From positions 116,876-180,875 of the forward strand of contig JOBE01000005.1 of the NCBI GenBank assembly GCA_000717735.1: 64,000 bases of DNA. Reading direction: 5' to 3'. Both the position numbers and the translations under genes were made by a program. Of the stretch, positions 25,873 to 35,647 are shown one piece after another. The stretch's first letter is position 1. Each line of letters starts with the position of its first letter. Source of the DNA: Streptomyces griseoluteus (GTDB lineage Bacteria > Actinomycetota > Actinomycetes > Streptomycetales > Streptomycetaceae). The notes beneath the pieces were generated by a model. It saw only the letters and a list, made by a program, of their open reading frames with translations. It was not told the origin of the DNA and made no database searches.

Positions 25873-26820
25873 ATGCGCACCCGGACGCTGCTCCTCCCCC
25901 TCCTCCCGGCGCTCCTCGCCGTCCCCCTCGCCACCACCCCCGCCTCGGCGGCGACCGTCGACGTCTCGACCGCCGCCCAACTGAAGACGGCACTCACCAA
26001 CGCCCGCCCCGGCGACACGATCCGCCTCGCGGACGGCACCTACACCGGGAACTTCAAGGCCACGACCCCGGGCACCTCCTCGGCCCGGATCACCCTGACC
26101 GGCTCCTCCCGCGCGGTCCTGACCGCCGGCGGCGGCTACGGACTGCACCTCAACGGCGCCTCGTACTGGACGGTCGCGGGCCTCACCGTCACCGGCGGCC
26201 AGAAGGGGATCATGACGGACGCCGCGAACGACGTGGTGATCGACGGGGTGACCGTGCACGACCTGGACATGGAAGGCGTGCACTTCCGCAACTCCAGCAG
26301 GAACGGCGTCATCAGGAACTCCCGGATCTACGACACGGGGAACGACGGCAGGGGCATGGGCGAGGGGATCTACGTCGGCTCCGCGAACACCCTCGGCGAC
26401 CGGAGCGACAACGCGCAGATCCTCGGCAACGTCATCGGGCCGGACGTCGGCGGCGAGAGCGTCGACATCAAGGAGGGCACCACCGGGGCGCGGATCGTCG
26501 GCAACACCTTCGACGGGCGCGGACTGACCGGCGCCAACTACGACGACTCCTGGGTCGACGTGAAGGGCAACGGCGTCCTCGTGGCGGACAACACCGGCGT
26601 CAACACGACGAACAACGGCTTCGAGACCCACAGCCAGCAGAGCGGCTGGGGCTGCGGGACCGTCTTCCGGAACAACCACGCGGACCTGACGGGCGCGACC
26701 GGACCGCAGCGCCTCGCGATCAACGTGACCAACCGGAGCGGCTCCTGCCCGACCACGGTGTACGCCTCGAACACGGTGACCGGCGGGAACGGCCTGACGA
26801 ACATCCCCGTCACGCCCTGA
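25873..26820 (+). CDS. Secreted right-handed parallel beta-helix protein (pectate-lyase-like)
   Basis: This 315-residue protein has a signal peptide (1-27, cleaved after ASA) followed by a beta-helix domain recognised by the opening [29 protein letters not shown] and the repeated N-x-(I/V) ladders ([42 protein letters not shown]). This architecture is found in pectate and alginate lyases and other polysaccharide-active proteins. The catalytic residues of a known lyase family cannot be identified confidently. The ribosome site AAGGGATC precedes ATG 25873, a consensus promoter lies upstream, and a strong terminator follows. Confidence 0.87.
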   Translation: MRTRTLLLPLLPALLAVPLATTPASAATVDVSTAAQLKTALTNARPGDTIRLADGTYTGNFKATTPGTSSARITLTGSSRAVLTAGGGYGLHLNGASYWTVAGLTVTGGQKGIMTDAANDVVIDGVTVHDLDMEGVHFRNSSRNGVIRNSRIYDTGNDGRGMGEGIYVGSANTLGDRSDNAQILGNVIGPDVGGESVDIKEGTTGARIVGNTFDGRGLTGANYDDSWVDVKGNGVLVADNTGVNTTNNGFETHSQQSGWGCGTVFRNNHADLTGATGPQRLAINVTNRSGSCPTTVYASNTVTGGNGLTNIPVTP

Positions 26821-26846
26821 ACCGACCGGCCGGGCCCGGAAATGAC

Positions 26847-26880
26847 CGAGGCCCGCTCCCCCGAAGGGGAGCGGGCCTCG
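26847..26880. terminator. Bidirectional terminator
   Basis: A 15-bp perfect stem (26847-26861 with 26866-26880) carries a CGAA tetraloop. It sits between the convergent beta-helix and rpsA genes and can stop transcription from both sides. Confidence 0.9.
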
Positions 26881-26915
26881 ATTCGCTAGCGGCTAGCGCT
26901 CAGCGGAGAGCCTGT

Positions 26916-28424
26916 TCAGCTCTGGCCGCCGGCCAGCTTCTCGCGCAGGGCGGCAAGCGCCTCGTCCGACGCCAGGGCGCCGGAGGTGTCGTCCGACTCC
27001 GAGGAGTACGAACCACCCGAGATGCCCGCACCGGCGTTGCCACCGGCGGCCGGGGCGGCAGCGCCCTCGGCAGCGGCGGCCTCGTCGGCCTCGCGGGACT
27101 TGATGACCTGAGCCTGGTGCTGCTCGAAACGAGACTGCGCCTCGGCGTACTGGGTCTCCCAGGCCTCGCGCTGGGTCTCGAAGCCCTCGAGCCAGTCGTT
27201 GGTCTCGGGGTCGAAGCCCTCGGGGTAGATGTAGTTGCCCTGGTCGTCGTAGGACGCGGCCATGCCGTACAGGGTCGGGTCGAACTCGACCGAGGCCGGG
27301 TCGGCACCGAAGGACTCGTTGGCCTGCTTCAGCGAGAGGCTGATGCGACGACGCTCGAGGTCGATGTCGATGACCTTGACGAAGATCTCGTCGTTGACCT
27401 GGACGACCTGCTCCGGGATCTCCACGTGGCGCTCGGCCAGCTCGGAGATGTGGACCAGACCCTCGATGCCCTCGTCCACGCGGACGAACGCACCGAACGG
27501 AACCAGCTTGGTGACCTTACCCGGGACGACCTGGCCGATCTGGTGGGTACGGGCGAACTGCTGCCACGGGTCCTCCTGCGTCGCCTTCAGCGACAGGGAG
27601 ACGCGCTCGCGGTCCATGTCCACGTCGAGAACCTCGACGGTGACTTCCTGGCCGACCTCGACAACCTCGGACGGGTGGTCGATGTGCTTCCAGGAGAGCT
27701 CGGAGACGTGCACGAGGCCGTCGACGCCACCCAGGTCCACGAAGGCACCGAAGTTGACGATCGAGGAGACGACGCCGGAGCGGACCTGACCCTTCTGCAG
27801 GGTGGTGAGGAACGTCTGGCGAACCTCGGACTGGGTCTGCTCGAGCCAGGCACGGCGGGACAGGACCACGTTGTTGCGGTTCTTGTCCAGCTCGATGATC
27901 TTCGCCTCGAGCTCCTTGCCCACGTAGGGCTGGAGGTCGCGGACGCGACGCATCTCGACGAGGGAGGCCGGCAGGAAGCCGCGGAGGCCGATGTCGAGGA
28001 TGAGACCACCCTTGACGACCTCGATGACGGTACCGGTGACGATGCCGTCTTCTTCCTTGATCTTCTCGATGGTGCCCCAGGCGCGCTCGTACTGGGCGCG
28101 CTTCTTCGAGAGGATCAGGCGGCCTTCCTTGTCCTCCTTCTGGAGAACCAGGGCCTCGATCTCGTCGCCGACCTTGACGACCTCGTTCGGGTCGACATCG
28201 TGCTTGATCGAGAGCTCACGGCTCGGGATCACGCCTTCGGTCTTGTAACCGATGTCGAGCAGGACCTCGTCCCGGTCGACCTTCACGATGACGCCGTCGA
28301 CGATGTCGCCGTCGTTGAAGTACTTGATCGTCTCGTCGATCGCGGCGAGGAATGCTTCCTCGTCACCGATGTCGTTGACCGCAACCTGCGGGGTGGTGGC
28401 GGTGGTCTCGGTGCTGCTCGTCAT
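26916..28424 (-). CDS. rpsA: 30S ribosomal protein S1
   Basis: This 502-residue protein has four S1 RNA-binding domains (about 36-105, 122-188, 208-276 and 293-362), each with its GxVxxxxxFGAFVxL-type core, e.g. SGVVSSIVNFGAFVDLGG in the third. A flexible Glu/Ala/Gly-rich tail follows. It binds mRNA 5' regions on the small subunit and is essential for initiation on structured messages. Actinobacterial S1 has four instead of six domains. The ATG at 28424 is preceded by a leader of about 190 nt and a near-consensus promoter. Confidence 0.98.
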   Translation of the reverse strand: MTSSTETTATTPQVAVNDIGDEEAFLAAIDETIKYFNDGDIVDGVIVKVDRDEVLLDIGYKTEGVIPSRELSIKHDVDPNEVVKVGDEIEALVLQKEDKEGRLILSKKRAQYERAWGTIEKIKEEDGIVTGTVIEVVKGGLILDIGLRGFLPASLVEMRRVRDLQPYVGKELEAKIIELDKNRNNVVLSRRAWLEQTQSEVRQTFLTTLQKGQVRSGVVSSIVNFGAFVDLGGVDGLVHVSELSWKHIDHPSEVVEVGQEVTVEVLDVDMDRERVSLSLKATQEDPWQQFARTHQIGQVVPGKVTKLVPFGAFVRVDEGIEGLVHISELAERHVEIPEQVVQVNDEIFVKVIDIDLERRRISLSLKQANESFGADPASVEFDPTLYGMAASYDDQGNYIYPEGFDPETNDWLEGFETQREAWETQYAEAQSRFEQHQAQVIKSREADEAAAAEGAAAPAAGGNAGAGISGGSYSSESDDTSGALASDEALAALREKLAGGQS

Positions 28425-28620
28425 GTGGGTAAGGGCTCCGGTTACGGACAGAAAGTCGTAGGTACTGCTACGCCGAGAGCCCGTATCGCACCAAGAAGCC
28501 GGACAGCCAATGAGGCCCCTTCCCGCAAACGGAAAAGTGCCTCGAAAACCGAGGGGACATACAACAGGTACGAGCGCGGCCTACTCCGTCTGAGGCGCGC
28601 AGGCCCGCAGCGCAACCTTT

Positions 28621-28649
28621 AGCATACGGGGGCGGCCGGACAGGGTCAA
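28621..28649 (-). promoter_or_regulatory. rpsA promoter
   Basis: On the reverse strand TTGACC (28649-28644) is followed after exactly 17 bp by TATGCT (28626-28621). This is the best HrdB-type promoter in the window. It implies a start near 28614 and a ~190-nt rpsA leader. The leader contains a short CCTCG/CGAGG hairpin and may be a target for S1 autoregulation. The rest of the 345-base gap 28425-28769 shows nothing else. Confidence 0.75.
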
Positions 28650-28769
28650 TGCGCGAAGCGCGCACCCGGGGCAGATCGGCTCAACTCCGGCACTACTCGT
28701 GTCCTTGGACGCCGCATCGGCGGGTCCGCCGCAGGGCGGCACTGAGCGCAAACTACATCGGCGGGCGAG

Positions 28770-29609
28770 ATGAACCAAGAGTACGAACACGAAGTTGCTC
28801 ACCACTCGACGGAGGACGAGGCGGAGGCGACCCGGCGTGACGCGGGAGACGCGGAGAGCAGCCGGGCCAGCCGTGGCTGGTGGGACAGGAACGCCGACGA
28901 GTACCAGAACGACCACGGCTCCTTCCTCGGCGACGACCGGTTCGTGTGGGGGCCCGAGGGGCTGGACGAGGCCGAGGCGGAGCTCCTCGGGCCCGCCTCC
29001 TCGCTGAAGGGCCTGGACGTCCTGGAGATCGGGGCGGGCGCCGCGCAGTGCTCGCGGTGGCTGGCGGCGCAGGGGGCCCGGCCGGTGGCCCTCGACCTCT
29101 CGCACCGGCAGCTCCAGCACGCGCTGCGGATCGGCGGGGACGTACCGCTGGTGGAGGCCGACGCCGGGGCGCTGCCGTTCCGGGACGGCTCCTTCGACCT
29201 GGCGTGCTCGGCGTACGGGGCCGTGCCCTTCGTCGCCGACCCGGTGCGGGTGTTCCGGGAGGTACGGCGGGTGCTGCGGCCGGGCGGGCGGTGGGTCTTC
29301 TCGGTGACGCATCCGATCCGCTGGGCGTTCCCCGACGAGCCGGGACCGGAGGGCCTGTCGATCGCGGCCTCCTATTTCGACCGCACCCCTTATGTGGAGC
29401 AGGACGAGCAGGGCCGGGCCGTCTACGTGGAGCACCACCGGACGATCGGCGACCGGGTGCGGGACGTGGTGGCCGGCGGCTTCCATCTGGTGGACCTCGT
29501 GGAGCCGGAGTGGCCCGAGTGGAACAGCCAGGAGTGGGGCGGCTGGTCCCCGCTGCGGGGGAACCTGATCCCGGGCACGGCGATCTTCGTCTGCGAACGC
29601 ACGGCATAG
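28770..29609 (+). CDS. Class I SAM-dependent methyltransferase
   Basis: This 279-residue protein has a charged N-terminal segment, then a Rossmann-type methyltransferase domain. The SAM motif I is LDVLEIGAGAAQCSRWLA (about 81-98), motif II VALDLS, motif IV FDLACSAYGAVPF and post-motif VLRPGGRWVFSV. The C-terminal half contains the TPYVEQDEQGRAVYVEHHRTIGD segment common in actinobacterial members. The substrate is unknown; a small molecule is most likely. It is read divergently from rpsA and followed by a hairpin. Confidence 0.9.
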   Translation: MNQEYEHEVAHHSTEDEAEATRRDAGDAESSRASRGWWDRNADEYQNDHGSFLGDDRFVWGPEGLDEAEAELLGPASSLKGLDVLEIGAGAAQCSRWLAAQGARPVALDLSHRQLQHALRIGGDVPLVEADAGALPFRDGSFDLACSAYGAVPFVADPVRVFREVRRVLRPGGRWVFSVTHPIRWAFPDEPGPEGLSIAASYFDRTPYVEQDEQGRAVYVEHHRTIGDRVRDVVAGGFHLVDLVEPEWPEWNSQEWGGWSPLRGNLIPGTAIFVCERTA

Positions 29610-29631
29610 CTGCGGCGTAGTTGTCGTACTA

Positions 29632-29666
29632 ATAGGTGGGCCCTGTGGACAACGGGGCCCACCTAT
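29632..29666 (+). terminator. Hairpin terminator after the methyltransferase
   Basis: ATAGGTGGGCCC (29632-29643) pairs perfectly with GGGCCCACCTAT (29655-29666) around an 11-nt loop. It ends 25 bp before the hrpB start. Confidence 0.8.
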
Positions 29667-29691
29667 CCGCGTCTCGTACGAGACTGACTGC

Positions 29692-32247
29692 GTGATCCGA
29701 AACGACGCACTCGACCGTCTCCCCGTCCGCCATGCCGTCCCCGAGCTGCTGGCCGCGCTCGACCGGCGCGGTACGGCCGTGCTGTCCGCGCCCCCCGGCA
29801 CCGGCAAGACGACGCTGGTGCCGCTGGCGCTCGCGGGTCTCATAGGGGACGGACCGCGGCGGCGGGTCCTGGTGGCGGAGCCCCGCCGGATGGCGGTGCG
29901 GGCGGCGGCCCGGCGGATGGCATGGCTGCTCGGCGAGGAGGTCGGCGGGACGGTCGGGTTCTCCGTGCGCGGTGAGCGACGGACCGGCCCGGCGACCCGG
30001 GTCGAGGTGGTGACCACCGGCATCCTGCTCCAGCGGCTCCAGCGCGATCCGGAGCTGGCCGGTGTGGACGTGGTGCTGCTCGACGAATGCCATGAGCGGC
30101 ACCTCGACGCGGACACGGCGATGGCCTTCCTCGTGGACGTACGGGCCACCCTGCGCCCGGAGCTGAAGCTGATCGCCGCGTCGGCGACGAGCGACGCCGC
30201 GGCATGGGCGGATCTCCTCACGGTCCTGGACGGCGGCGGACCCGCTCCGGTGGTGTGGAGCAAGGGTGAGGGGCACGGCTGCCGGGTCTTCTTCGCGGCG
30301 CCCCCCGCGGGCGTCCGGCCGGCCCACGGCACCTGGGTGGACCCGGCGCTGCTGCGGCACGTCGCCGCGACGGTGCGGATCGCGATGGAGCGGCACGAGG
30401 GAGACGTCCTCTGCTTCCTGCCGGGCACGGGGGAGATCGCCCGGACGGCCGGAATGCTGGCCGGCGTGGACGCGGAGGTGCTCCAGCTGCACGGGCGGGC
30501 ACCGGCGGCGGTGCAGGACGCGGTGCTGCGCGGCACGGAACCCAACGGGCGGCGCCGTGTGGTGCTCGCGACCTCGGTGGCGGAGTCCAGTCTGACGGTG
30601 CCGGGGGTACGGATCGTGGTGGACTCGGGCCTCGCCCGGGAGCCGCGTACGGACCACGCCCGGGGTCTCGGTTCGCTGGCGACGGTGACGGTGTCCGAGG
30701 CGACGGCGACACAGCGGCTCGGCCGGGCCGGCCGCGAGGCCTTCGGCTTCGTGTACCGCTGCTGGGCGGAGGCGAACGACGGGGGCAGGCCGCGTTTCCC
30801 GTCCCCGGAGATCAAGGTCGCCGACCTGACGGACTTCGCCCTGCGGGCCGCCTGCTGGGGCGATCCGACGGCGGAAGGGCTCGCGCTGCTCGACGCGCCG
30901 CCCGCCGGGGCGATGGCGGCGGCCCGGTCGGTCCTCGGGTCGATCGGGGCCGTGGACCCGGCCGGCCGGGCGACGGAGCGGGGGGTACGGATGTCCCGGC
31001 TCGGGCTGCACCCCCGGCTCGGCCGTGCCCTGCTCGACGGTGCGCAGGAGGTCGGGGCACGGCGGGCGGCGGAAGTGGTGGCGCTGCTCAGCGAGGAGCC
31101 GCCGCGTGACTACGGGGACGATCTGGCGGCGGCCTGGCGGGCGGCACGTCGGGGCTCCGACGGGTACGGCGCCCGGTGGAAGGCGGAGGCCCGCCGTCTG
31201 GAGCGGTCGGCGGCCGAATCGGTGAACGGCGGGGGCGGCGCGGCAGGGGGCGGCTCGCCGGTGGGTGAGGACGCGGTGGCCGGCCTGGTGACGGCGCTGG
31301 CCTTTCCCGAGCGGGTGGCCAGGGCCCGGGAGCAGGGGGGTTATCTGATGGTGTCGGGGAGCGGGGCCAGGCTCGCGGAGGGCTCGGCGCTGCGGGCGAC
31401 TCCGTGGCTGGCCGTGGCGGTGGCGGACCGTACGGCGCGGGACGCCACGGCACGGGTGCGGCTGGCCGCCGTGGTGGACGAGGACATGGCGCGGCGGGCG
31501 GCCGGTCATCTGCGGTCCACCGGCGAGGAGGTCCGCTGGGAGGACGGGGACGTGGTCGCGCGTTCGGTGGACCGGCTGGGCGCGGTCGAGCTGACGGTCC
31601 GGCCGCTCGGGACCGGTGCCGAGCCCGTGCTCGTACGGGAGGCGCTGCTCGACGGCCTGCGGCGGGAGGGGCTCGGTCTGCTGCGGTGGAGCCGGGAGGC
31701 CGGGGAGCTGCGGGAGCGGCTCGCCTTCCTGCACCGGGAGCTGGGGGAACCGTGGCCGGACGTGGCGGACGAGTCGCTGGTCGACCGGGCCGGTGAGTGG
31801 CTGGAGCCCGAGCTGTCCCGGGCCGCGCGCCGGGCGGATCTGGGGTGGATCGACGCCGGTGAGGCGCTGCGGCGGCTGTTGCCGTGGGCCTCGGGTGAGG
31901 CGGGGCGGCTGGGAGAGCTGGCGCCGGAGCGGATCGAGGTGCCGAGCGGTTCGCGGATCCGGGTGGAGTACGGGGGTGAGCGGCCGGTGCTCTCGGTGAA
32001 GCTGCAGGAGATGTTCGGGCTCGCCGAGACGCCTCGGGTGGCGGGTGTCCCGGTGCTCGTCCACCTCCTCTCCCCCGCCGGGCGGCCGGCGGCGGTGACC
32101 GCCGACCTGGCGTCGTTCTGGCGGGACGGTTACCGGGCGGTGCGGGCGGAGCTGAGGGGGCGCTATCCGAAGCACCCGTGGCCGGAGGATCCGTCGACGG
32201 CGGAGCCGACGCGGCACACGAGTGCGCGGCTCAGACGGGAGGGGTGA
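29692..32247 (+). CDS. hrpB: ATP-dependent helicase HrpB
   Basis: This 851-residue DEAH-family RNA helicase-like protein has Walker A GTGKT at 36-40, motif II DECH at 131-134, SAT near 167, and helicase C-terminal motifs ATSVAESSLTVPGVRIVVDSG and QRLGRAGR. The HA2/winged-helix region follows, and the HrpB-specific C-terminal domain ends with WPEDPSTAEPT. The cellular role of HrpB in bacteria is not defined; RNA processing is assumed. The GTG at 29692 is the only suitable start, although its ribosome site is weak. The 3' end overlaps the convergent DUF3068 gene by 17 bases. Confidence 0.93.
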   Translation: MIRNDALDRLPVRHAVPELLAALDRRGTAVLSAPPGTGKTTLVPLALAGLIGDGPRRRVLVAEPRRMAVRAAARRMAWLLGEEVGGTVGFSVRGERRTGPATRVEVVTTGILLQRLQRDPELAGVDVVLLDECHERHLDADTAMAFLVDVRATLRPELKLIAASATSDAAAWADLLTVLDGGGPAPVVWSKGEGHGCRVFFAAPPAGVRPAHGTWVDPALLRHVAATVRIAMERHEGDVLCFLPGTGEIARTAGMLAGVDAEVLQLHGRAPAAVQDAVLRGTEPNGRRRVVLATSVAESSLTVPGVRIVVDSGLAREPRTDHARGLGSLATVTVSEATATQRLGRAGREAFGFVYRCWAEANDGGRPRFPSPEIKVADLTDFALRAACWGDPTAEGLALLDAPPAGAMAAARSVLGSIGAVDPAGRATERGVRMSRLGLHPRLGRALLDGAQEVGARRAAEVVALLSEEPPRDYGDDLAAAWRAARRGSDGYGARWKAEARRLERSAAESVNGGGGAAGGGSPVGEDAVAGLVTALAFPERVARAREQGGYLMVSGSGARLAEGSALRATPWLAVAVADRTARDATARVRLAAVVDEDMARRAAGHLRSTGEEVRWEDGDVVARSVDRLGAVELTVRPLGTGAEPVLVREALLDGLRREGLGLLRWSREAGELRERLAFLHRELGEPWPDVADESLVDRAGEWLEPELSRAARRADLGWIDAGEALRRLLPWASGEAGRLGELAPERIEVPSGSRIRVEYGGERPVLSVKLQEMFGLAETPRVAGVPVLVHLLSPAGRPAAVTADLASFWRDGYRAVRAELRGRYPKHPWPEDPSTAEPTRHTSARLRREG

Positions 32248-33211
32248 CCGGGGCCGCGTCGGGTTCCGGTGCCGGGCGTCGGGAGCGGGCCTCCAGCCAG
32301 AGGGCGAGGGCGAGGAAAAGGAGTGCGAGGACGGTGAGGCTCCAGGGGAGGTAGGAGACGAGCACGAGGACCATGAGGCGGTTGGAGGAGACCATCTCGC
32401 CGACGCTTCGGACGTAGTCCTCGCGCATCTTCACGTGTCCCTCGAAGACGGTGATGGTGTCCCGGCCCATCAGCGCCTTGGCGTTGCGGAGCTCCTCCTT
32501 GTGGATCTCCTCGCCGTTGACGGGGGCGCCGGTGACCGGCTCGATCCAGAACATCCGCTTGGTGGTGTACCAGCGGCTGAGGCCGGATTCGGCGATGACC
32601 TCCGGGGGGATCTTGACCGGCATGGTCTTGGGCATGGGGACCCGGGTCCAGGGGATGGTCTGCTCGAAGTAGTAGACCTCCATGCCCCGGAAGGTGCGGG
32701 TGCCCTTGTAGTGGATGGGGGCGGAGGTGCGGGTCTGGGCGTCGAAGTACTGGTAGTCCCGCTTCTCGGTGAGGAAGGGCCACTTGAACTCGATGCCCTC
32801 GCGCCGGACCGGGTCGCCGTCGACGGACTCGCCGGTGGCGTGGACCGGGTCCTGGGTGTGGGCGTCGAAGATGTACCGCTCGGGGACCTTGGAGACCATC
32901 TTGCCGTCGGGGCCCGTGATGTAGGCGAGGGCGTCCCAGACGACGACGTCGCGTCCGGCGTCGCGTTCGATGCGCCGCGACTCCTCCACGTTGCCCTTGA
33001 GGGTCTGGATGATCGTGATCTTGTCGACCTTCTCCGCCCGGAGCGTGGAGTAGTTGAGGAGGGTCGCGGGCTTCGCCTCCAGGACGGTCTCCTGGTACTG
33101 GTTCGGCGGGATCTTCGCCAGCCGGGGGAAGGCGTACCAGCGCAGGGTCGGGGCCATCGCCGCGCAGAAGACGGCGAGGGCGAGGAGGACGAGGCCGGCT
33201 CGGCGGCGCAC
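32231..33211 (-). CDS. DUF3068 (PorA-like) membrane protein
   Basis: This 326-residue protein has an N-terminal membrane span (RAGLVLLALAVFCAAMAPTLRW), a large external domain and a C-terminal span (VLVLVSYLPWSLTVLALLFLALALWL) with a short cytoplasmic tail. The external part contains ITIIQTLKGNVEESRRI, VWDALAYITGPDGKMV and the GMEVYYFEQTIPWTRVPMP segments of the DUF3068 family of actinomycete envelope proteins. Function unknown. The GTG start lies 10 nt after the stop of a 46-codon gene on the same strand; the 3' end overlaps hrpB by 17 bases. Confidence 0.85.
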   Translation of the reverse strand: MRRRAGLVLLALAVFCAAMAPTLRWYAFPRLAKIPPNQYQETVLEAKPATLLNYSTLRAEKVDKITIIQTLKGNVEESRRIERDAGRDVVVWDALAYITGPDGKMVSKVPERYIFDAHTQDPVHATGESVDGDPVRREGIEFKWPFLTEKRDYQYFDAQTRTSAPIHYKGTRTFRGMEVYYFEQTIPWTRVPMPKTMPVKIPPEVIAESGLSRWYTTKRMFWIEPVTGAPVNGEEIHKEELRNAKALMGRDTITVFEGHVKMREDYVRSVGEMVSSNRLMVLVLVSYLPWSLTVLALLFLALALWLEARSRRPAPEPDAAPVTPPV

Positions 33212-33221
33212 GGTCGCCGCC

Positions 33222-33362
33222 CTACTTCTTGGGGCCGGGATCGGCGGTCAGCAGGGGCTTGGGCGAGGTGGGGCCGTCGGGCGGCAGATCGACCACGGAG
33301 ACGAGGAGGACGAAGAGGAGGACTGGGGCGAGTCCGATGGCGGCGGCGACGAGGGCGCGCAT
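33222..33362 (-). CDS. 46-residue membrane/secreted peptide (SPW_0924-like)
   Basis: This small frame encodes MRALVAAAIGLAPVLLFVLL, then VSVVDLPPDGPTSPKPLLTADPGPKK. It has one hydrophobic helix followed by a Pro-rich extracytoplasmic or cleaved tail with the conserved-looking TSPKPLLT. GGGAGG is 6 nt upstream of the ATG, and the stop is 10 nt before the DUF3068 gene, so the two form an operon. It resembles the short streptomycete proteins named SPW_0924 family, from memory. Function unknown. Confidence 0.75.
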   Translation of the reverse strand: MRALVAAAIGLAPVLLFVLLVSVVDLPPDGPTSPKPLLTADPGPKK

Positions 33363-33515
33363 GGTCGGCCTCCCGGAAAGCGATCTGATAGGTCGTCAGG
33401 GCGGGAGCACCGTAGCAACGTGACCGCGAGATGAGAACACGTTGCACCACGCCCGCCACCGCGACACCGCGATACACCGCGACCGCACCTGCCACCACCG
33501 AGCCGGAAACGCGAA

Positions 33516-33553
33516 GCGCCGCCTCGCCGTCCGGTGAAGACGGGAGGCGGCGC
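33516..33553. terminator. Hairpin terminator
   Basis: GCGCCGCCTC (33516-33525) pairs with GAGGCGGCGC (33544-33553), with an inner CCGTC/GACGG stem (33527-33531 with 33539-33543). It lies 32 bp beyond the stop of the lytic transglycosylase gene and upstream of the small peptide operon. Confidence 0.8.
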
Positions 33554-33585
33554 GGAAGGAGACGCGGCGTTGGGGCGCGGCCGGG

Positions 33586-35409
33586 TCAGGCCGAGGGCGA
33601 GGGGGAGGCCTCGGGCGACTCGGTGCCGGACGACGTCGGTTCCGGGCTCGGCTCCGGGGTCGGGGTCGGGGTCGGCGTCGAGGTGGGAGCGGTGACCGTC
33701 AGCTTGACGTCCGTGTTGCCGCCACCCGGCGCGGTCAGACGGATCACGTACTCGCCGGCCTTGTCGCCCGCGAAAAGCGCGGGGAGCGTGATCAGGCCGT
33801 CCGCGTTGGTCTTGAGGGAGACCGTCCGGAACGTATCGCCCGTCACCGCGTCCTTGAAGTACGGGCTGTCGGCGCCCTCGGCGCCCTCGGTGTCCGACGC
33901 CGAGGCGACGATCACGGCGGTGACGAGCACACCGGGGGCGAGCACGCCCTTGTCGGTGGCCTTCACCTGCACCTTCGGGGTGAAGGCGGTGCCGGTGGTC
34001 GCCGACAGGGTGTCATCGGCGGTACGGACGAGCGCGTCCGCCCGGCGCTCGGTGACGGTCGCGGCGAACACGGTCGCGTTCATGGTGCGGCCCGAGACGG
34101 TGGCGTTGACCGTGAACGAGCCGACCTTCTGGCCCGCCCGCAGCGCGGGGGCGTGGGCGATGCCGCTCGAACCGGTGGTCACGGTGACGGTCGTCGCGCC
34201 GCCGGAGAAGCGGGTGTCGGTGGCGCCGGTGACCTCGAAGCGGATGCTCACACCGGGGACCGGCGTACCCGAGGCGTCGAGGGCGGCGACCGCCGGGGAC
34301 TTGGCGAAGGTGCTCTCGGTGACCGCGGTGAGCTGTCCCGTCGCGACGGGCGCGAGCCGCGCGACCCTGACGGCCGGCGGCACGGTCGGGGGCTTCGTCG
34401 GCGGAGTGACCGGCGGGGTGGTCGGGGCGGGCGGCGTCGGCGTCGGCGTGCTGCCCTCGGTGGGCCCGCCCGGCTGGGTCGGCCGCGGGGTGCCCGGCGT
34501 GGACGGCTGGGGAGCGGGCGACGTCGGGGAGGGCGAGAGCGGGCTGGTAGGACGGTTGCCCCGCGGGCCGTCGCTGCGGTCGACCGGCAGCACCCCGGTG
34601 CCGTCCGGGATCTGGTGGGTGCCGCGCTGGTAGTACGCGAACCAGGACAGGACCGTGTTGAGGTACTCCCGCGAGCGGTTGTAGCTGAGGATCGCCCGGT
34701 CGAGGTCGGCCTTGAGGGCGAGGTTGCGGTCGTTGGCGCACAGGTAGAGACCGGCGGCCTGCGCGGCGTCGTAGATGTTGTTGGGGTCCTTCTTCCCGTC
34801 GCTGTTGGCGTCCTGGCCCCAGGTGGCCCAGGTGGACGGGATGAACTGCATCGGGCCCACGGCGCGGTCGTGGGTGGCGTCGTTGTCGTAGGCGCCGCCG
34901 TCGGTGTCGGAGATGTCGGCGAATCCGACGCCGTTGAGGACGGGGCCGAGAATCGGCGAGAAGGTCGTGCCGTTGGCGTCGACCCGGCCGCCGCGGGCCT
35001 GCCCGGACTCGACCTTGCCGATGCCGGCGAGCAGCTGCCAGGGCAGGTTGCAGCCGGGGTCGGTCGAGCGGATCGACTGCTCGGCGCGCTTGTAGGCGGA
35101 GAGCACGGACGCGGGTATGCCGGCCTCGGCGGGCCCGGTGATCACCGGCAGGTTGATGCTCGCGCCGGGCTTGTTCGGCGTGGTCAGCGGCGGCAGCTCG
35201 GTGTAGTACGGGGAATCGCCCGTCGCCGAGTGGTCGCCGGAGGGCGACGCCGTGTCCCCGGCGCCGATCGCACGGTCCCCGCCGGCGTTGTCGGCGGTCG
35301 GCGGTATCGCTTCGGGTGCCTGCGAGGCGGCGAGCGCGGCGACCGCCGCGGCCACCACCGCACCGCTGGTGGCTCCCCTGCGCAGCCTGCGGCCCAAGTG
35401 CGCTGACAT
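33586..35409 (-). CDS. Secreted lytic transglycosylase with Ig-like C-terminal repeats
   Basis: This 607-residue protein has an N-terminal signal/anchor, then an MltB-type SLT domain (about 95-265). The catalytic Glu is in GIGKVESGQARGG (Glu134), with GPMQFIPSTWATWG and YDAAQAAGLYLC as family hallmarks. A long Pro/Thr/Ser-rich linker leads to two Ig/invasin-like beta domains (about 345-560) and a further Pro/Ser/Glu tail. Lytic transglycosylases cut the glycan strands of peptidoglycan with formation of 1,6-anhydro-MurNAc. The C-terminal modules probably hold it to the envelope. The Pro-rich linker contains TPTPTP-type simple repeats. Confidence 0.9.
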   Translation of the reverse strand: MSAHLGRRLRRGATSGAVVAAAVAALAASQAPEAIPPTADNAGGDRAIGAGDTASPSGDHSATGDSPYYTELPPLTTPNKPGASINLPVITGPAEAGIPASVLSAYKRAEQSIRSTDPGCNLPWQLLAGIGKVESGQARGGRVDANGTTFSPILGPVLNGVGFADISDTDGGAYDNDATHDRAVGPMQFIPSTWATWGQDANSDGKKDPNNIYDAAQAAGLYLCANDRNLALKADLDRAILSYNRSREYLNTVLSWFAYYQRGTHQIPDGTGVLPVDRSDGPRGNRPTSPLSPSPTSPAPQPSTPGTPRPTQPGGPTEGSTPTPTPPAPTTPPVTPPTKPPTVPPAVRVARLAPVATGQLTAVTESTFAKSPAVAALDASGTPVPGVSIRFEVTGATDTRFSGGATTVTVTTGSSGIAHAPALRAGQKVGSFTVNATVSGRTMNATVFAATVTERRADALVRTADDTLSATTGTAFTPKVQVKATDKGVLAPGVLVTAVIVASASDTEGAEGADSPYFKDAVTGDTFRTVSLKTNADGLITLPALFAGDKAGEYVIRLTAPGGGNTDVKLTVTAPTSTPTPTPTPEPSPEPTSSGTESPEASPSPSA

Positions 35410-35647
35410 CTCCGTGGTCCCTTCCCCCTCGACGGCGGTCCCGCGCTCCCCGCGTGAGACCTCCGGCGACCCTATGCCAACTCCGGCCCGTCGAACACCG
35501 GCGCCTGACCGGGTTTCACGCTTTCGTCACCTCTCGGCCGCTCCCCGACCAGGTACGGACGGGAACCGAGTGGAGCGGCGGACACCTCTTGCACTGCGGC
35601 CGATGCCACACTCCGGCCGTCACCACCGGAACCTGGGGGAGCTCCCG

